Assembly (NCBI GenBank): GCA_011009095.1
Contig: VTPC01090892.1
Location: 32,537-96,536, forward strand
Reading direction: 5' to 3'
DNA: 64,000 nucleotides
From: Ignelater luminosus
Taxonomy: Eukaryota; Arthropoda; Insecta; Coleoptera; Elateridae
Shown here in pieces: positions 51,829 through 62,912 of this stretch. Positions within the stretch are counted from its first letter, which is position 1. Every line of letters starts with the position of its first letter. Made by a program: the position numbers and the translations under genes. The notes beneath the pieces were generated by a model. It had not been told where the DNA came from, did not search any database, and saw nothing but the letters and a program-made list of their open reading frames with translations.

Positions 51829-52842
51829 GTTATTTCTATTCAGTCTATACAATCTAAAACGTAGTACGTTTTAGGTTAACTTTATAACAACCCTTTTCGA
51901 AACACAAATATCACGCAAGGTCAACTGCACAGCGAGAACTCACAAACTAACCTCAACTCTAGTTCAAGCGTTGAAGGTCACTTCAGTTACGTTACCGGAC
52001 AGACAATGTCATTTAGTGGATTTTTCTGGAACTAACTGCACGGCAGACTGAGAATAGGGCAAATATACAGGAAACAATCCTTTTATGGTATATGTGAATT
52101 AGAACTGCACAAAATTGAGATAGAACTGTACATTTAAAAACACTGATCTAAAAAAGTAGAGCAGATAGAGAAAAACTGATTTAATATTTAGATTTAGTGC
52201 CCCAAACCAGAAACAAATTTTTTTTGTAGGCCTGTGTAATCTTGGAATTATAGAGCTCAAATAAAGATAGACGATTACCATGATTGGTTGTAATTAGGGT
52301 AGTACTTCTGAGGATGCAGTTTTTGTATCAAAAGTAGCTGCAATCACGGTAGCAATATACCGATCGTGGTTTAGACTACATAGTTAATAGTTGTAATCGT
52401 AGTTGGTTAATAGTTTGGTTGCAAGATTTACAAATGCAGGGTTATCATTAGTTCATTAAAAAAGCTTTGCTTCAAAATATGTAAATAAACAAAATTTTAT
52501 TCAAAACATATCGTACCTGCAGAAAAATGCGGCAACCAAACTTATAAATTAAATTTTTGGACAATGTATTGCTTGAAAGTAAACGGAACACACAATGCTC
52601 TCATAGTTTTCCAAATTTTGGAAATGAGCTCGTGCATTACTTTCAAAATTACTGCGCTTTGATTGTTGTATTTTTACAACCGAAAAGTTGTCATTTTACG
52701 CAAATAAGACAGTCAGAAAACAGGGAGTTCTAAATTTCCACATGATTTCATAAATGACAACAAAAAGAACTAAAGAAATATAATTTTTGATACTAACGAT
52801 TTAGAAAGACCGACAAAAACAACATTCTCTTAACAATATATA

Positions 52843-54998
52843 CATATAGTGATGAATTAACAGAAGTATATTTAAATTTATTTCAGGTAAAATTTACCTA
52901 AAACTGAATCAGATTAAAATATTTGAATAAAATAAACATTTTATGTATTATGCGTCGAATATCCTGTTTTGTAAAAGATTTTTATTTGAAAAGGTTTTCC
53001 GCCACCAAGGAAAGACTGATCTGAATCTGACAATGTTACCTAACTTTGTTACGTAAAACATCATTATCAGTTTTATCACTGTCATATGTTTTATAAAATA
53101 TCATACTATAATATTCTTCTGAAAATAAGAAATTTGAAAGAGAAACGTGTTTATTTTTTGTTCCTGATTTCAAAGATTTTTAAATATTCACTTGTTTGCA
53201 TCCTTAATTTATTTGACTTTAATATTTTTAAGTTATAATAGGTTTACCCCAGATATACTTATCACTACTAAATTTGAAAAATAAATTCATCTTTTTAAAA
53301 GAATTCATTTTACTTTGCGTTTATGGAAATGTTTCTCTGTCGCTACTAATGCTAAAAAGCAGAGCAACGTTAAATAAAATTTTTCATCTTTGCCTGCAGT
53401 TTGGTGCAGTGTTAAATTCCAAAATAGAAAACGTGGAAAACAGGAAAGCAATTTTATTTTTGCATTACAGCATATCTGGAGTGGCAAGAAGTGGTCGGTG
53501 TTATATGTGCTTATGTAAAATGGATTCAGCCCAGATCGCTTAGGTTGGGATTTTTAGAAATGTGCTCATAATCCGTCATATTATGCAGAACAGTGAGTGC
53601 TCTGAAGGAGCCGCGTCAACAAAAGCTGCTTTCTCGTCATCACGACATTACTGCCATTTCACAATTTGAGCGACATTCGTTTGTATACAACAAGAATTTG
53701 TATTCTTTATTAGTATGTCTTCAATAAAAGAAGTTTACAGGCAACAATAAAGAGAAAAGGCGTATAGTGTTTTAAGTGGTAATTAAACGAAAGAAAAGGT
53801 TGCTTTTGTATAGGCGTTTACGACTTTGCGAAGGTGAAATAATTTTTAATTGCCTGAAATAAAATAATAAGTTTGCCTACGCTACGATTATAAAATCTAC
53901 GTTTATATCAATAGCAAATCCACTAGTTCTACATTGTGTTTGTTTTATTAATAAAATTTTAAAAGAAAGTCTAATAAAAAACCATGTTTTCAAACACCCT
54001 CCGGTACTTACAGATATTACAGTTTATAGCCTTTATATGATGCCGTGCAATGAAAATGCTATAGAAACGCCGGCATGCATTCACTGATACACGCTTATTT
54101 CCAGAAAAGCCTTTTAAATCTTTATTTAACGCTATATATTACTGTTATTGTTTGGTTTTTTATTGTACTGCTTGTAGTAGGATTTTTTCAACCATCGAAA
54201 CTCGCCATATATAACCTGTTGAGAACAATAACAATTTAACATACTGCTGTGATAAAATAGAACGTATGATACTGAACGGTTGTACGTATATTATGTTTAT
54301 GTGTATTTACTTACAAGAAACAAGCAGGTATAGATGTTCGAACCAACTTTGCTACAAAGATAGAAAGAAAAGGTTTGTATTTACTATATTACTTTAACCC
54401 TGTGGAGCTTAAAACGTTAATCAGATGTGGTGATTGAAAGTAATGACTAATGAGATACAGATTATACTTTATGTCACAAAAAATGTAGAGCAATAAAGAA
54501 TATCAAACGCAAAAAGTATTAAGAGTCGTGGAGATAAAAACTGGAGTGATAACTCTATAGTTGTACATTGACAGTAAGCAAGGAGAATGGAAATTCACAA
54601 ACCCATTGGCTACAGAATAAATTGAAAAGATTGCGTAAGTGCTAGGTATCAATATGTAACGGGAAAATGCCCAAAAGTATGTACAAGTCCCGTATAAGCC
54701 AGATATCGGTAGATGTTCAAGCCTATAGCTCATGTCGAAGACGGGAGTAGGTTCCAAAATAGTAAATAATCCAGGCTTTGATGATCTTACCTGAGCCTAA
54801 AACTTAGCTTTTAGCTGAAAAGCCTAAAAGAGATACCTAAAGGGCGCCAGGAGACAGTGCAACACAAAACGATGTAATTCGTCGACCTGTCTCCACACCG
54901 ACGAACACGCTATATATAGGGCCCACCCAAAATACCACCCTGTAGATAAACACTTCAAAATCGTGTCCGGAGACTAAATTGTATTCTCTTTTACTTAC
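52843..54998. other. Stretch without recognised genes
   Basis: AT-rich. The plus frame 53274-53543 (89 codons) ends in a Cys-bearing segment (SGRCYMCLCKM) that faintly recalls the zinc-binding tail of some transposases, but not enough to call. Two alternative short stems lie at 54850-54905: GGAGACAG with CTGTCTCC, and TTCGTCG with CGACGAA. Confidence 0.4.
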
Positions 54999-55150
54999 CA
55001 AGGAACCTTTGTTGGTTCCGCAACTTAAAATAAAATAATCGTAATAAATCTCCAGCCTCTCTCTCGTTTCTCAAAACTATAAACAAAGTTTTATTCCCAA
55101 AATCAAATATTATGCGGGTTGCTAGAAGCCAAGGTCCATCATTACGGCAC
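54999..55150 (-). CDS. Candidate internal exon with consensus splice sites, product unknown
   Basis: On the minus strand a T-rich tract and TTATTTAG (AG at 55152-55151) precede a 152-base segment ending CCTTG|GTAAGTAAAAG, with the donor GT at 54998-54997. Of its three frames one is open throughout, reading CRNDGPWLLATRIIFDFGNK followed by TLFIVLRNEREAGDLLRLFY. The other two hold early stops. G+C is higher than in the flanks. No family is recognised and no partner exon was found, so it could also be a transposon-derived or non-coding exon. Confidence 0.35.
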
Positions 55151-57301
55151 CTAAATAAGCTTATAAAACAAAAACAAACTCCTAGAAATAGGAACACAAA
55201 AGTTAAACTACATGAATTTATTATTACGCTTTGAAATCGAGTAAAATAAACATTCACAAAAAGATTCAAAATGATATGGTTGATTGAAGAAATTATTACT
55301 TTACAAACATCAAATAAAAGAATGACAATTATTACATACAAATTAGGCCTGAAGGACCCGTCAAATAAATGCTTCTAGAAATCATTAAATCGCAAAATAA
55401 TTATTGTATTAAACCCCTCTAAGCAAACAAAATTGAACAGGATTTAAAACTATTAATAAATTTAGAACATATGAACTTGTATTATTTCAAACAAAAAGAA
55501 AACCTTTAAAAGATTACTATAGAATTTAAACTACCTATTGTTTCCCTAGATTTTTCCGGAAAGAATACACTAGAAAGATACTTTTCTAACATTAAAATAA
55601 ACCAAATATTAACGTTAAATACTTAAAGCATTTGAACAAAGCAACATAAAAATACAAACAAATATATATAACATAAACAATTATTCCTTACTCTAAATCT
55701 GGAGGTCCTTTGAGTTTCCAGCAACTTTTCCAAATACAAAAGGATTGAATTTTCACTAAATTTATTTACGAGAAGGCATGGTTTCAACCACAATAAATTT
55801 TTAAACGCTTAACTTCCACAAACACAAAACTTTAATTTTCTCAATAACGAAGAGAATACCAGATCTCTCGATGGACACTGAAGATGGGATATTAATTCCA
55901 TCAGCCAGGGAGTATGACGAAGATAGCGGAATCAAAAAACACCAGGTACATAACGGAGATTTTTATAATGACTAAACCAAAACTCAAGAAGAAAGTGGGA
56001 CTAAATAATTTCCAAATAACTGGCTCGACAGGGTTACTTCTTTACACGATCCTTCTAATGAAGACAGGGACGATGAGCTTGTCGTTCATCTCCACATACT
56101 AGTAAAAATACAGGAAACCCCTTTCAGCATATGAATTTTTACGTTCATCTGCACAATGATGAGTCAATATTTTAATCTTCAAAGAGGCCTCCCTCGAGGA
56201 TTAACTCAAAATGCAAATTAATGCCCATAAACCATAAACCAAATAGAAAACCAAAGCAAATTCACAGCCACTAAAATGCCGAAATTAACCGTGCGCCACA
56301 CTTAAAGATCGAAACAAAACGCGAGAAGCACCGGGTCCCCTTGGACCCGGGAGGGCGCGATGAACACCCGCGTCCCACGGTGTCCAAATTTTGACTCCCC
56401 GGAAAAATCACAAAGTACCAACAAAGGGAACGGTTTGGCAAAATAGAAAAGTCAGTTACACAATGCTAAGTCAAATTAAACACGAATAGCCCATAAGAAA
56501 TAAAAATGTTCCACATCTAATTTCTCTAATTTAAAACGGCCTTTTATTCGGCCGCAGATTGCTGATGATAGACCATAAAACCCTATAACACAAATAACGA
56601 TTTCTAGGAAGAGCAGAGCCATACGAAGTGTTTAGTCTGCCCAGAGTTACTAAAAATCACGTATTGTGATAATTTGGACAAAGAACTATAATATCGAATT
56701 TATAAATAAAAGCCAAACATAAACTATTCTTGCAATGAAGAAGCATAAAACAGATTGTTAAATGCATTTTACTTTTTTAACAAAGAACTTCGAAGAAACC
56801 TTATGCGAAATGTTTGATAACCATATAAATATAGTTAAATAAATTTTAAAAACCGAAACGGAACGATAAATTCACAGTAAATGAATACATTAAAAACGAA
56901 GTTTGCGACAGAATCCGGATGATTATGCGAAACTTCAAATTGACATTACAAATATCACAAACTTTAGTTGTATGATACTGGGACCACGACTTAATAAGAA
57001 ACGAAAAAGAATTTAATCAAAGTGTAACGAGTGATAAAAAGTAAATTCGTTGAACATAGAAAAGAACTTCCTGTAGGGATATGCCGGATCATCACCAGCC
57101 TTAATATTAATAAATTTTTGTGCTTTTTACAAAAAAAACTTGCAAATTGAGTGAAAAATAATTTCTGCTTCAAAAACATGTTTTTGTCTTCCCAGAAGCA
57201 AAATTAGTTTATGTCGTGTTATTTAGGTTCCTCAAACGTTTTCATTTTCATCTTCTACCCAAAAGACAATATTACTGTTTACAATTTATGTACAGCAAAG
57301 A
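55151..57301. other. Stretch without recognised genes, with a GC-rich hairpin
   Basis: Mostly AT-rich. Between 56320 and 56400 the base composition changes sharply to G+C, and a perfect 8-bp stem with a 4-base loop occurs at 56331-56350. An open stretch near 55872-55980 (MDTEDGILIPSAREYDEDSG) is protein-like but short and not recognised. Confidence 0.4.
56331..56350. repeat. GC-rich perfect hairpin
   Basis: CCGGGTCC (56331-56338) pairs with GGACCCGG (56343-56350) around a CCTT loop. It stands in an 80-bp GC-rich patch inside AT-rich DNA. It could be part of an unrecognised element. No T-run follows, and nothing links it to transcription. Confidence 0.5.
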
Positions 57302-57591
57302 TGTCCAACAGTAAGAAAATTTTTGCATTCTTTCGTCATCTATCATAGCAAGAAGACGTGCCCTGAAAACTTCGAAAAGTCAAAAACTCCTACCTTCTTA
57401 AGATAATATCTACAGTTACAAAATGTGTCTTGCTTATTGTTATTGTCACCAATATACGACATGGACGCGTGGCAACAAGAACTTTTTGCTGCTACTTTCA
57501 ATATTGTGTCTCAAGACGCCTCAAACTCGACATAACTGTACGGAAACACGCTGAATTTCAGGAACCTATTATGTGTCCAACAGTAAGAAAA
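57302..57591. repeat. Direct repeat, first unit
   Basis: From 57320 to about 57574 this unit is copied, with diverged bases, at 57726-57952. Shared landmarks are TTTTGCATTCTTT(C/T)GTCAT, AGCAAGAAGA, GCCCTGAAAA, TCTTGCTTATTGT, and ACGACATGGACGCGTGGCAA. In addition an 18-bp word, TGTCCAACAGTAAGAAAA, occurs exactly at 57302 and again at 57574, marking the edges of a 272-bp period. No protein frame is shared by both units. Confidence 0.75.
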
Positions 57592-57725
57592 CTTTTAATC
57601 ACACCGTATGTGGAGATTTGTCAGATTTGAAAACATTGAAACTAATATAAAGTAGCTTTGGTTGACTCCTAAACGGTAGCAACTTTTGTACTTAAGATGA
57701 AGTCAAAGACTAGTCGCATTGGAAG

Positions 57726-57952
57726 TTTTGCATTCTTTTGTCATTCATCCTAGCAAGAAGAAGTGCCCTGAAAATTTCAAAAAGTCAGAAAATCCTACCC
57801 TTTTAAGAGAATATTTACAGTTATAAAATTTGTCTTGCTTATTGTCACCAATCTACGACATGGACGCGTGGCAACAAAAACTTTTAGCTGGTATTTTCAA
57901 TATCGTGTCTCAAACCGCCTTCAAACTTCAAATTTCAGGAATTCATTATGTC
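57726..57952. repeat. Direct repeat, second unit
   Basis: Second copy of the 57320-57574 unit, about 405 bp downstream. It lacks about 27 bp present in the first unit near its end and lacks one TTATTG copy in the TTGCTTATTGTTATTGTCACC region. The offset differs from the 272-bp word spacing, so the array has been rearranged or an intervening piece (57592-57725) inserted. Confidence 0.75.
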
Positions 57953-58152
57953 ACTCCTGCACAAAGACTACCATCAGATTAAGTTAAGACTCACCAACCG
58001 ACGATAAGTCTGTTTAGTGGAGGAGACTGGGCCGAGCCAGTCGGTTGACAAGGAGCCAGAGAAAGAGAATGGCCTAAAATTTGCGTAGCTTCGTCTTGTT
58101 TGATCAATTCTTTAGCTTACCAGGTGCGTCCGACAGCTTCTGTGTTGGTAGT

Positions 58153-58253
58153 CCAGCTCGACAGTCATGATGGGCGAGAAAGCATTCTTTCAAGATTCAA
58201 TGACCCAAAAATCTAGCACATCTATTGCTTCCCATGAAACCGATTCCAAAGTA
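58153..58253 (+). pseudogene. Open frame split by the mariner insertion, 5' part
   Basis: A plus-strand frame open from the codon after a TAG at 58150-58152 reads STVMMGEKAFFQDSMTQKSS and runs to the TA target of the mariner. If the element and one TA are disregarded, the frame passes without a stop into 59464 onward. Total open length is about 108 codons. The protein is not recognised. It may be a gene fragment or older transposon hit by the mariner, or a chance frame in this GC-richer area. Confidence 0.3.
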
Positions 58254-59461
58254 CGAGGGTGGTCTGAAAAGTTTCCGACCTAACAAAGATACAAGACAGT
58301 TTTTCTAAAAATTCTTTTTTATTTTTCCTTGTAACTCTACACACTTCTCCCAGCGATGCTCCCATCTCTGTAACCCGTCCAAATAGTACTCGGCATTTTT
58401 CTCTGCAAAATAATTGTTCAAGAAGGTGATTGCCTCTTCATTTGACGAAAATCTTTGTCCTCCGAGCGCAATTTTTAGATGAGGGAACAAAAAGAAGTCG
58501 TTTGGGGCTAGATCTGGTGAGTAAGGCGGATGGTCAAGCAGTTCAAACCGTAATTCGTGGATTTTCGCCATGGCAACCACTGAGGTGTGAGACGGTGCGT
58601 TGTCTTGGTGAAACAGGATTTTCTTTTTCTGCAAATGTGGCCGTTTTTTTGCAAGTTCTGCCTTTAGCTTGTCAAGTAATGATGCATAGTATGCTCCTGT
58701 AATGGTTTTTCCTTTTTGAAGATAATCGATTAAAATAACTCCATGACTATCCCCCTTTGCAGTCTACTGTTTGGACTGTTTCGGGCGTATAATGGTGTAT
58801 CCAAGTTTCATCTACAGTAATTAATCGGCGCCAAAACTCGGATTTATTTCGCCTAAACTGCGCCAAAAGAGCGTTGGAAATATTCATTCGAACACGTTTT
58901 TGGTCTAACGTGAGCAAACGCGGCACCCAACGCGCGGACAGCTTTCTCATGCCTAAATGTTGATTTAATATGTGACAAACACGTTCTTTTGACATGTTCA
59001 TAACCTCTGCTATCTCTCTCACTTTAATTCGACGGTCGTCTAGCACCATTTGGTGAACTTTGGCTATGTTTTCGTCGGTAGTTGCAGTTTTTGGACGTCC
59101 CGAACGTTCATCGTCTCCCAAGCTCTTACGGCCACGTTTAAATTCAGCAGCCCAAAATTTCACTGTGGTAAATGATGGTGCAGAGTCCCCATACACAGAA
59201 TCCAACTCATCTTTTATTTGCGAAGGCGTATTGCCTGTCACAAACAAATATTTAATGACAGCTCGATACTCGATTTTATCCATTTTCACAAAAAAACTCA
59301 CATCAACTCACTCAAACGACTGTTACATAAAAACTGCGCGTCCAAAATGGCTGAAACTTTGGTGAGTAACTGTCAACAGATGAACAACGAAATTCAGTAG
59401 CTTTTATTTACGAGTGCTACCATCTTTACGTTGAGGTCGGAAACTTTTCAGACCACCCTCG
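58254..59461 (-). mobile_element. Mariner element with perfect 28-bp inverted termini
   Basis: The left terminus (58254-58281) begins CGAGGGTGGTCTGAAAAG, and the right terminus (59434-59461) is its exact reverse complement over 28 bp. TA flanks both sides (58252-58253, 59462-59463). At 1,208 bp it is about 80-90 bp shorter than a typical mariner, in line with an internal deletion in the transposase gene. Identical ends suggest recent activity. The copy cannot make a working transposase but could still be moved in trans. Confidence 0.96.
58305..59301 (-). pseudogene. Mariner transposase with internal deletion
   Basis: The frame 59301-58747 has the paired helix-turn-helix DNA-binding region (IEYRAVIKYLFVTGNTPSQI; SFTTVKFWAAEFKRGRKSLG; then MSKERVCHILNQHLGMRKLS), the WVPRLL-type linker, and VDETWIHHYTPET with the first catalytic Asp. 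It then runs out of frame at VDCKGG near 58765. The second part is open from about 58750 in another frame: SHGVILIDYLQKGKTITGAY, HQDNAPSH (second Asp) and YSPDLAPNDFFLFPHL. The third Asp lies 34 residues after the second, giving DD34D. About 30 residues between the first and second Asp are missing and the junction is out of frame. It is otherwise well preserved. Confidence 0.93.
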
Positions 59462-59463
59462 TA

Positions 59464-59685
59464 GTACAGTGCTGCAGCTTTTTGTCTTTGCGTACCGTCT
59501 TTGCGAAAGTTGTTAATCTGATTAAGGATCCAGAAACTTCGACGCGCAAGGAAGCTCCTCGCGAGTATACTTCAATTGAACTGGATGGCCATTTTGAAGG
59601 AACTTACCCGCGACTGTGTAAGACCACTAAGGGATTAGAGAGCTCCTCAATAGAATGGCACTTCTTACTATTCCTACCAGCTTGA
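59464..59685 (+). pseudogene. Open frame split by the mariner insertion, 3' part
   Basis: Continuation of the frame that ends at 58253. After the TA it reads VVQCCSFLSLRTVFAKVVNL and EAPREYTSIELDGHFEGTYP, and stops with TGA near 59685. The composition is protein-like, with a balanced set of residues unlike the Phe/Lys/Asn-rich chance frames elsewhere in the window. Not recognised. Confidence 0.3.
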
Positions 59686-62600
59686 GAAGAGACCATTTAG
59701 AGTAGTACTTCAAAGAATCTCGCAAACCGTTTTTACTGATAAAGTGAAAAGAAAACCTCCCTAACCGACCTAGCAATGTTTCTACTCAACACGATGCCGA
59801 CGCTGCCACCAACCTGTACTGAGCTAGCCGGATGTTACAATTGGCCGATGTTGTTTCCGATGCCTAAGCTGATTGGTAACGATTGGCGGTCCCAACGTGG
59901 GGTCTGTCGCCGCCTCCAACCAATTAACGATTGGTGGTTACAACTAAGGGCATAACGAATCCACGTCAGGAATCGATCCAAATTTTTCCGTAATTTTTGT
60001 TGAGTGGATATGACGCAGATCAGTACCATTTGAACAACTTGAGCACCACAAGGCCCCTAGTATAAATGATCTAGGTAATATTTTCTAGTTTCTAGCTTAT
60101 GTAATGTCAGAAATAGAGACCAATATAATATAAACAATTAAGTACAACATATAAACATAAAAATAAACCAAGTAAAAATTCAAGCGATGGTCTATTATTC
60201 TTTAGTTATACCCTGTAGTAAGAACGCTAGTGACGATAACAGATCGAAATGTTTTTAACTTCTACGATTTATTTAAACTTGCAAATGCAGCCTTTACTTG
60301 TTCATTAGGTTTCCTCTAAACCTGTTACAAAATACTGCTAAACACTGCAAGCTCAAAACTTATATCAGACGCCTGCCATAGTTAATCTTGCTGAACTACT
60401 ACAAATTACAATTCGCCTAAGGTTTAAACCACAATATGTTATATTTCCAGATTACCCTGCTTATGTGAACTTTGCAAAACCAATATTCGTTTTTTATAGG
60501 CGAAAACGTCTCAACGTTTGAAAAGTGTCTAAAAAGGTCTCTGAGCTCCTGGTTGTTGTTAAGTTGAGCTAAAGCAGTGAGATAGAAACTTCCCGAATTA
60601 TCAAAGTTCTTTAACTGAAAGTTACCGTAAAATTCCTGTGAAGTACAACATCGACAGAAAAAGGCTTCCAAACGTTTGGTATTGCATGCAAACTTAACAG
60701 ATGCCTGACACGTGTACTAACTCTGGGGGCCACATTCAGTAAATTACAAGGGTAGCAAGTTTATACCAAGCTACCACTTTTGCAGCCCATGACAGCATTA
60801 CTCAGGAACCTGAATAGTCAAGATCACGTCAGGGAAAGTGCGTCCAGCAATTCGACGGTCGACACCAGCACTTTTAACCGGTCGAACTTATTGGGAGATT
60901 TTGATCTGATAAAACTCATTTAGGCGTTGAAGAGACATGATCTAGCATTATGCCAGGCGTCTGACTGCTATCACCCGTTTTATCTAGGATATCACGGGCA
61001 CCGTTAGAGCTTATACAACGGCCATGCATAACCGAAGTAGGTCATTACCACCATCCACCACCAACACCAGGTGAGCATAACGCCAATGTGCCATCTAAAT
61101 GCCGTTGCTGGAGGTGTAATTTAGGTACTCTGAGGAGCAAATAAGTTTATTATATGTTGTCAGTCCTACTGTTTGTTTAAAAGCTTTTGGTGTTTTTGAA
61201 AAATGACTAACAAAATCGTATATTATGTAGATAATTAATTTTTTTGATAATTCTTTTTTTTTATTTTTAAGAAAATTATATCCTATATGAATACCACTTT
61301 CGTTCCGTTACTTTCAAGCAAACAATTAAGCTCGATCAAGATTAGTAGACAAATTAAATGTTTCATAATTCATGAAAAAGTTATTGAAGAGGAAACTATT
61401 TAGGATTAACTTCAACCAGTTTTGTTAAGTTATATACGATAAAAAAGTACTAACTAGAAAGGTAAAGAATTTGCTTTCATATGGAGAAAGACTGTGGTGT
61501 AATAGTTTTGTAATTTACATGACCAAGGCCGCCAAGTCAACCTAGCCTAGCACATTTTATTTTTATTTAACTATGATATTAATCAAATTAACTCTGCATA
61601 ACTGTAGGTCTTCCTTAATATAAAAAAATATTTTTTATCATTAAATGCATAAATAATTTTAATCTGTTCATAATTCCAATATGATTTAAATTCAAAAAGT
61701 TCTATAACAACAAAAATAATAAATTTAACAATACCTATTGATAGTTGTAGAAGTTGATGTGGCAAAAATTAAAAAGAAAACAAGCCCGCGGCATTAATTT
61801 TAAAAACAGACCTGAATTCTATGAAAGGAAAAAAAGAGTTTCACCACAAAACGGGGAAAATATTACTAATGAACGGAATAGCCTGAAAAAATATCTGAAT
61901 AGAAAATGTGTATTTAATAATGAAAAAGAGTTTTATTGAAATTTGGTCTATTTCTAAATATTAAAATGAAAGTTCACAAATGCCTATTTCGATTTTTTTT
62001 GTATAGCACTTGGGACAATGAAGATATGGATTTGATATAATAATCAAGAGTAGTAAAAAACTTTTTCATAATTAGTTAGGAGGTAATTTTACCTCTTTTG
62101 TTCTGTTTCATGTAAAATTAAAGTCAACTAAAACTGAATAACAATGTAATTGTGTGTTGTAACACATTTAACGTTAATTTATACATTACTTTACAGTATA
62201 ATACTTGGTGGAATGTCAAAAACAGAATATCTAATACAATAATGCGATGATTATCATATCATTAAAGTGTATTGGTTTATTTTTATTTTCTAGTAGTCAG
62301 AATAATAATAATAACGATAATGGTTTTTAGATTGATGCGAGATAAACACATGTAGCTCTGAATCGTTTAAATATTAACTTTAAATCGATTTTTAGTTCTG
62401 ACTAAATTCATGAATTAAATTTGGTTGTTATGGACAAGTAACACGAAATGTACAAACTTTTAAATTTTTAATTTATTTAATTAGATATTACTATTTATGT
62501 AGTTCAGTTAAAAGAAAATTTCCTTCCATTTATAGCTAAAGTGAATTATTACAAAGAAGTCTACATCACAGCATTTCTTCCTTCTTAGCAGTTGATTATA

Positions 62601-62709
62601 GAGCATGAAATTTATATATGTTTACAAAACTTTCTTGTAAAACAACAAATATTAATTGATGTAACATTCTGTACTTAAATGTAGCAGCAAATAATAAATT
62701 AAATACTAC
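59686..62709. other. Stretch without recognised genes, GC-richer up to about 61.1 kb
   Basis: Up to about 61140 G+C is higher than in most of the window, with the word ACGATTGG(C/T)GGT repeated at 59879 and 59928. No recognised protein is encoded; frames near 60029-59835 and 60671-60417 on the minus strand match nothing I know. From 61.2 kb the sequence returns to AT-rich noncoding texture. Confidence 0.4.
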
Positions 62710-62909
62710 CTATACGCTTGAAAGATTTATCGGCCTTTTGGGTAAGTTAGAAATGACAGTTACAACGTAGTGGTAAACGTGATTATGAGGAAAACCATAA
62801 TATAGCACTTCCGGATATGTGTGCGGAGTTTTGATTTCCTCGTTAGTCCTAACCAAGAGCAGCAGGTTGGGTTTTACTTCATTACTAGACGATTGAACAA
62901 ATACGATAT
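62710..62909 (-). CDS. Candidate terminal exon of an unknown protein
   Basis: On the minus strand a pyrimidine tract with ...TTTTTTACAG (AG at 62911-62910) precedes a 200-base segment encoding IVFVQSSSNEVKPNLLLLVR, TNEEIKTPHTYPEVLYYGFP and HNHVYHYVVTVISNLP..., ending in TAG at 62712-62710. G+C is higher than in the flanks. The frame stays open upstream through a hydrophobic stretch to an ATG at 63033, so an unspliced 107-codon protein with an N-terminal membrane or signal segment is an alternative. The TAG overlaps a donor-like AG|GTAGTA. Family not recognised. Confidence 0.35.
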
Positions 62910-62912
62910 CTG

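Larger units (their letters stand above)
48099..52842. repeat. Right arm of a giant inverted repeat
   Basis: Reverse-complement copy of 37856-42459. It has private differences: a stretch at about 50304-50458 with an alternating TA tract is absent from the left arm, while about 50 bp present in the left arm (around 40225-40275) is missing here. At its outer end the target TA is unoccupied, reading CTTAACAATATATACATATAG, whereas in the left arm a mariner sits at that position. Beyond 52842 the sequence finds no partner in the window. Confidence 0.92.

Noticed and set aside
53274..53543. 89-codon frame with SGRCYMCLCKM, considered as a transposase zinc-binding tail
   Set aside because: Only two or three Cys are present and no upstream transposase domain was found.
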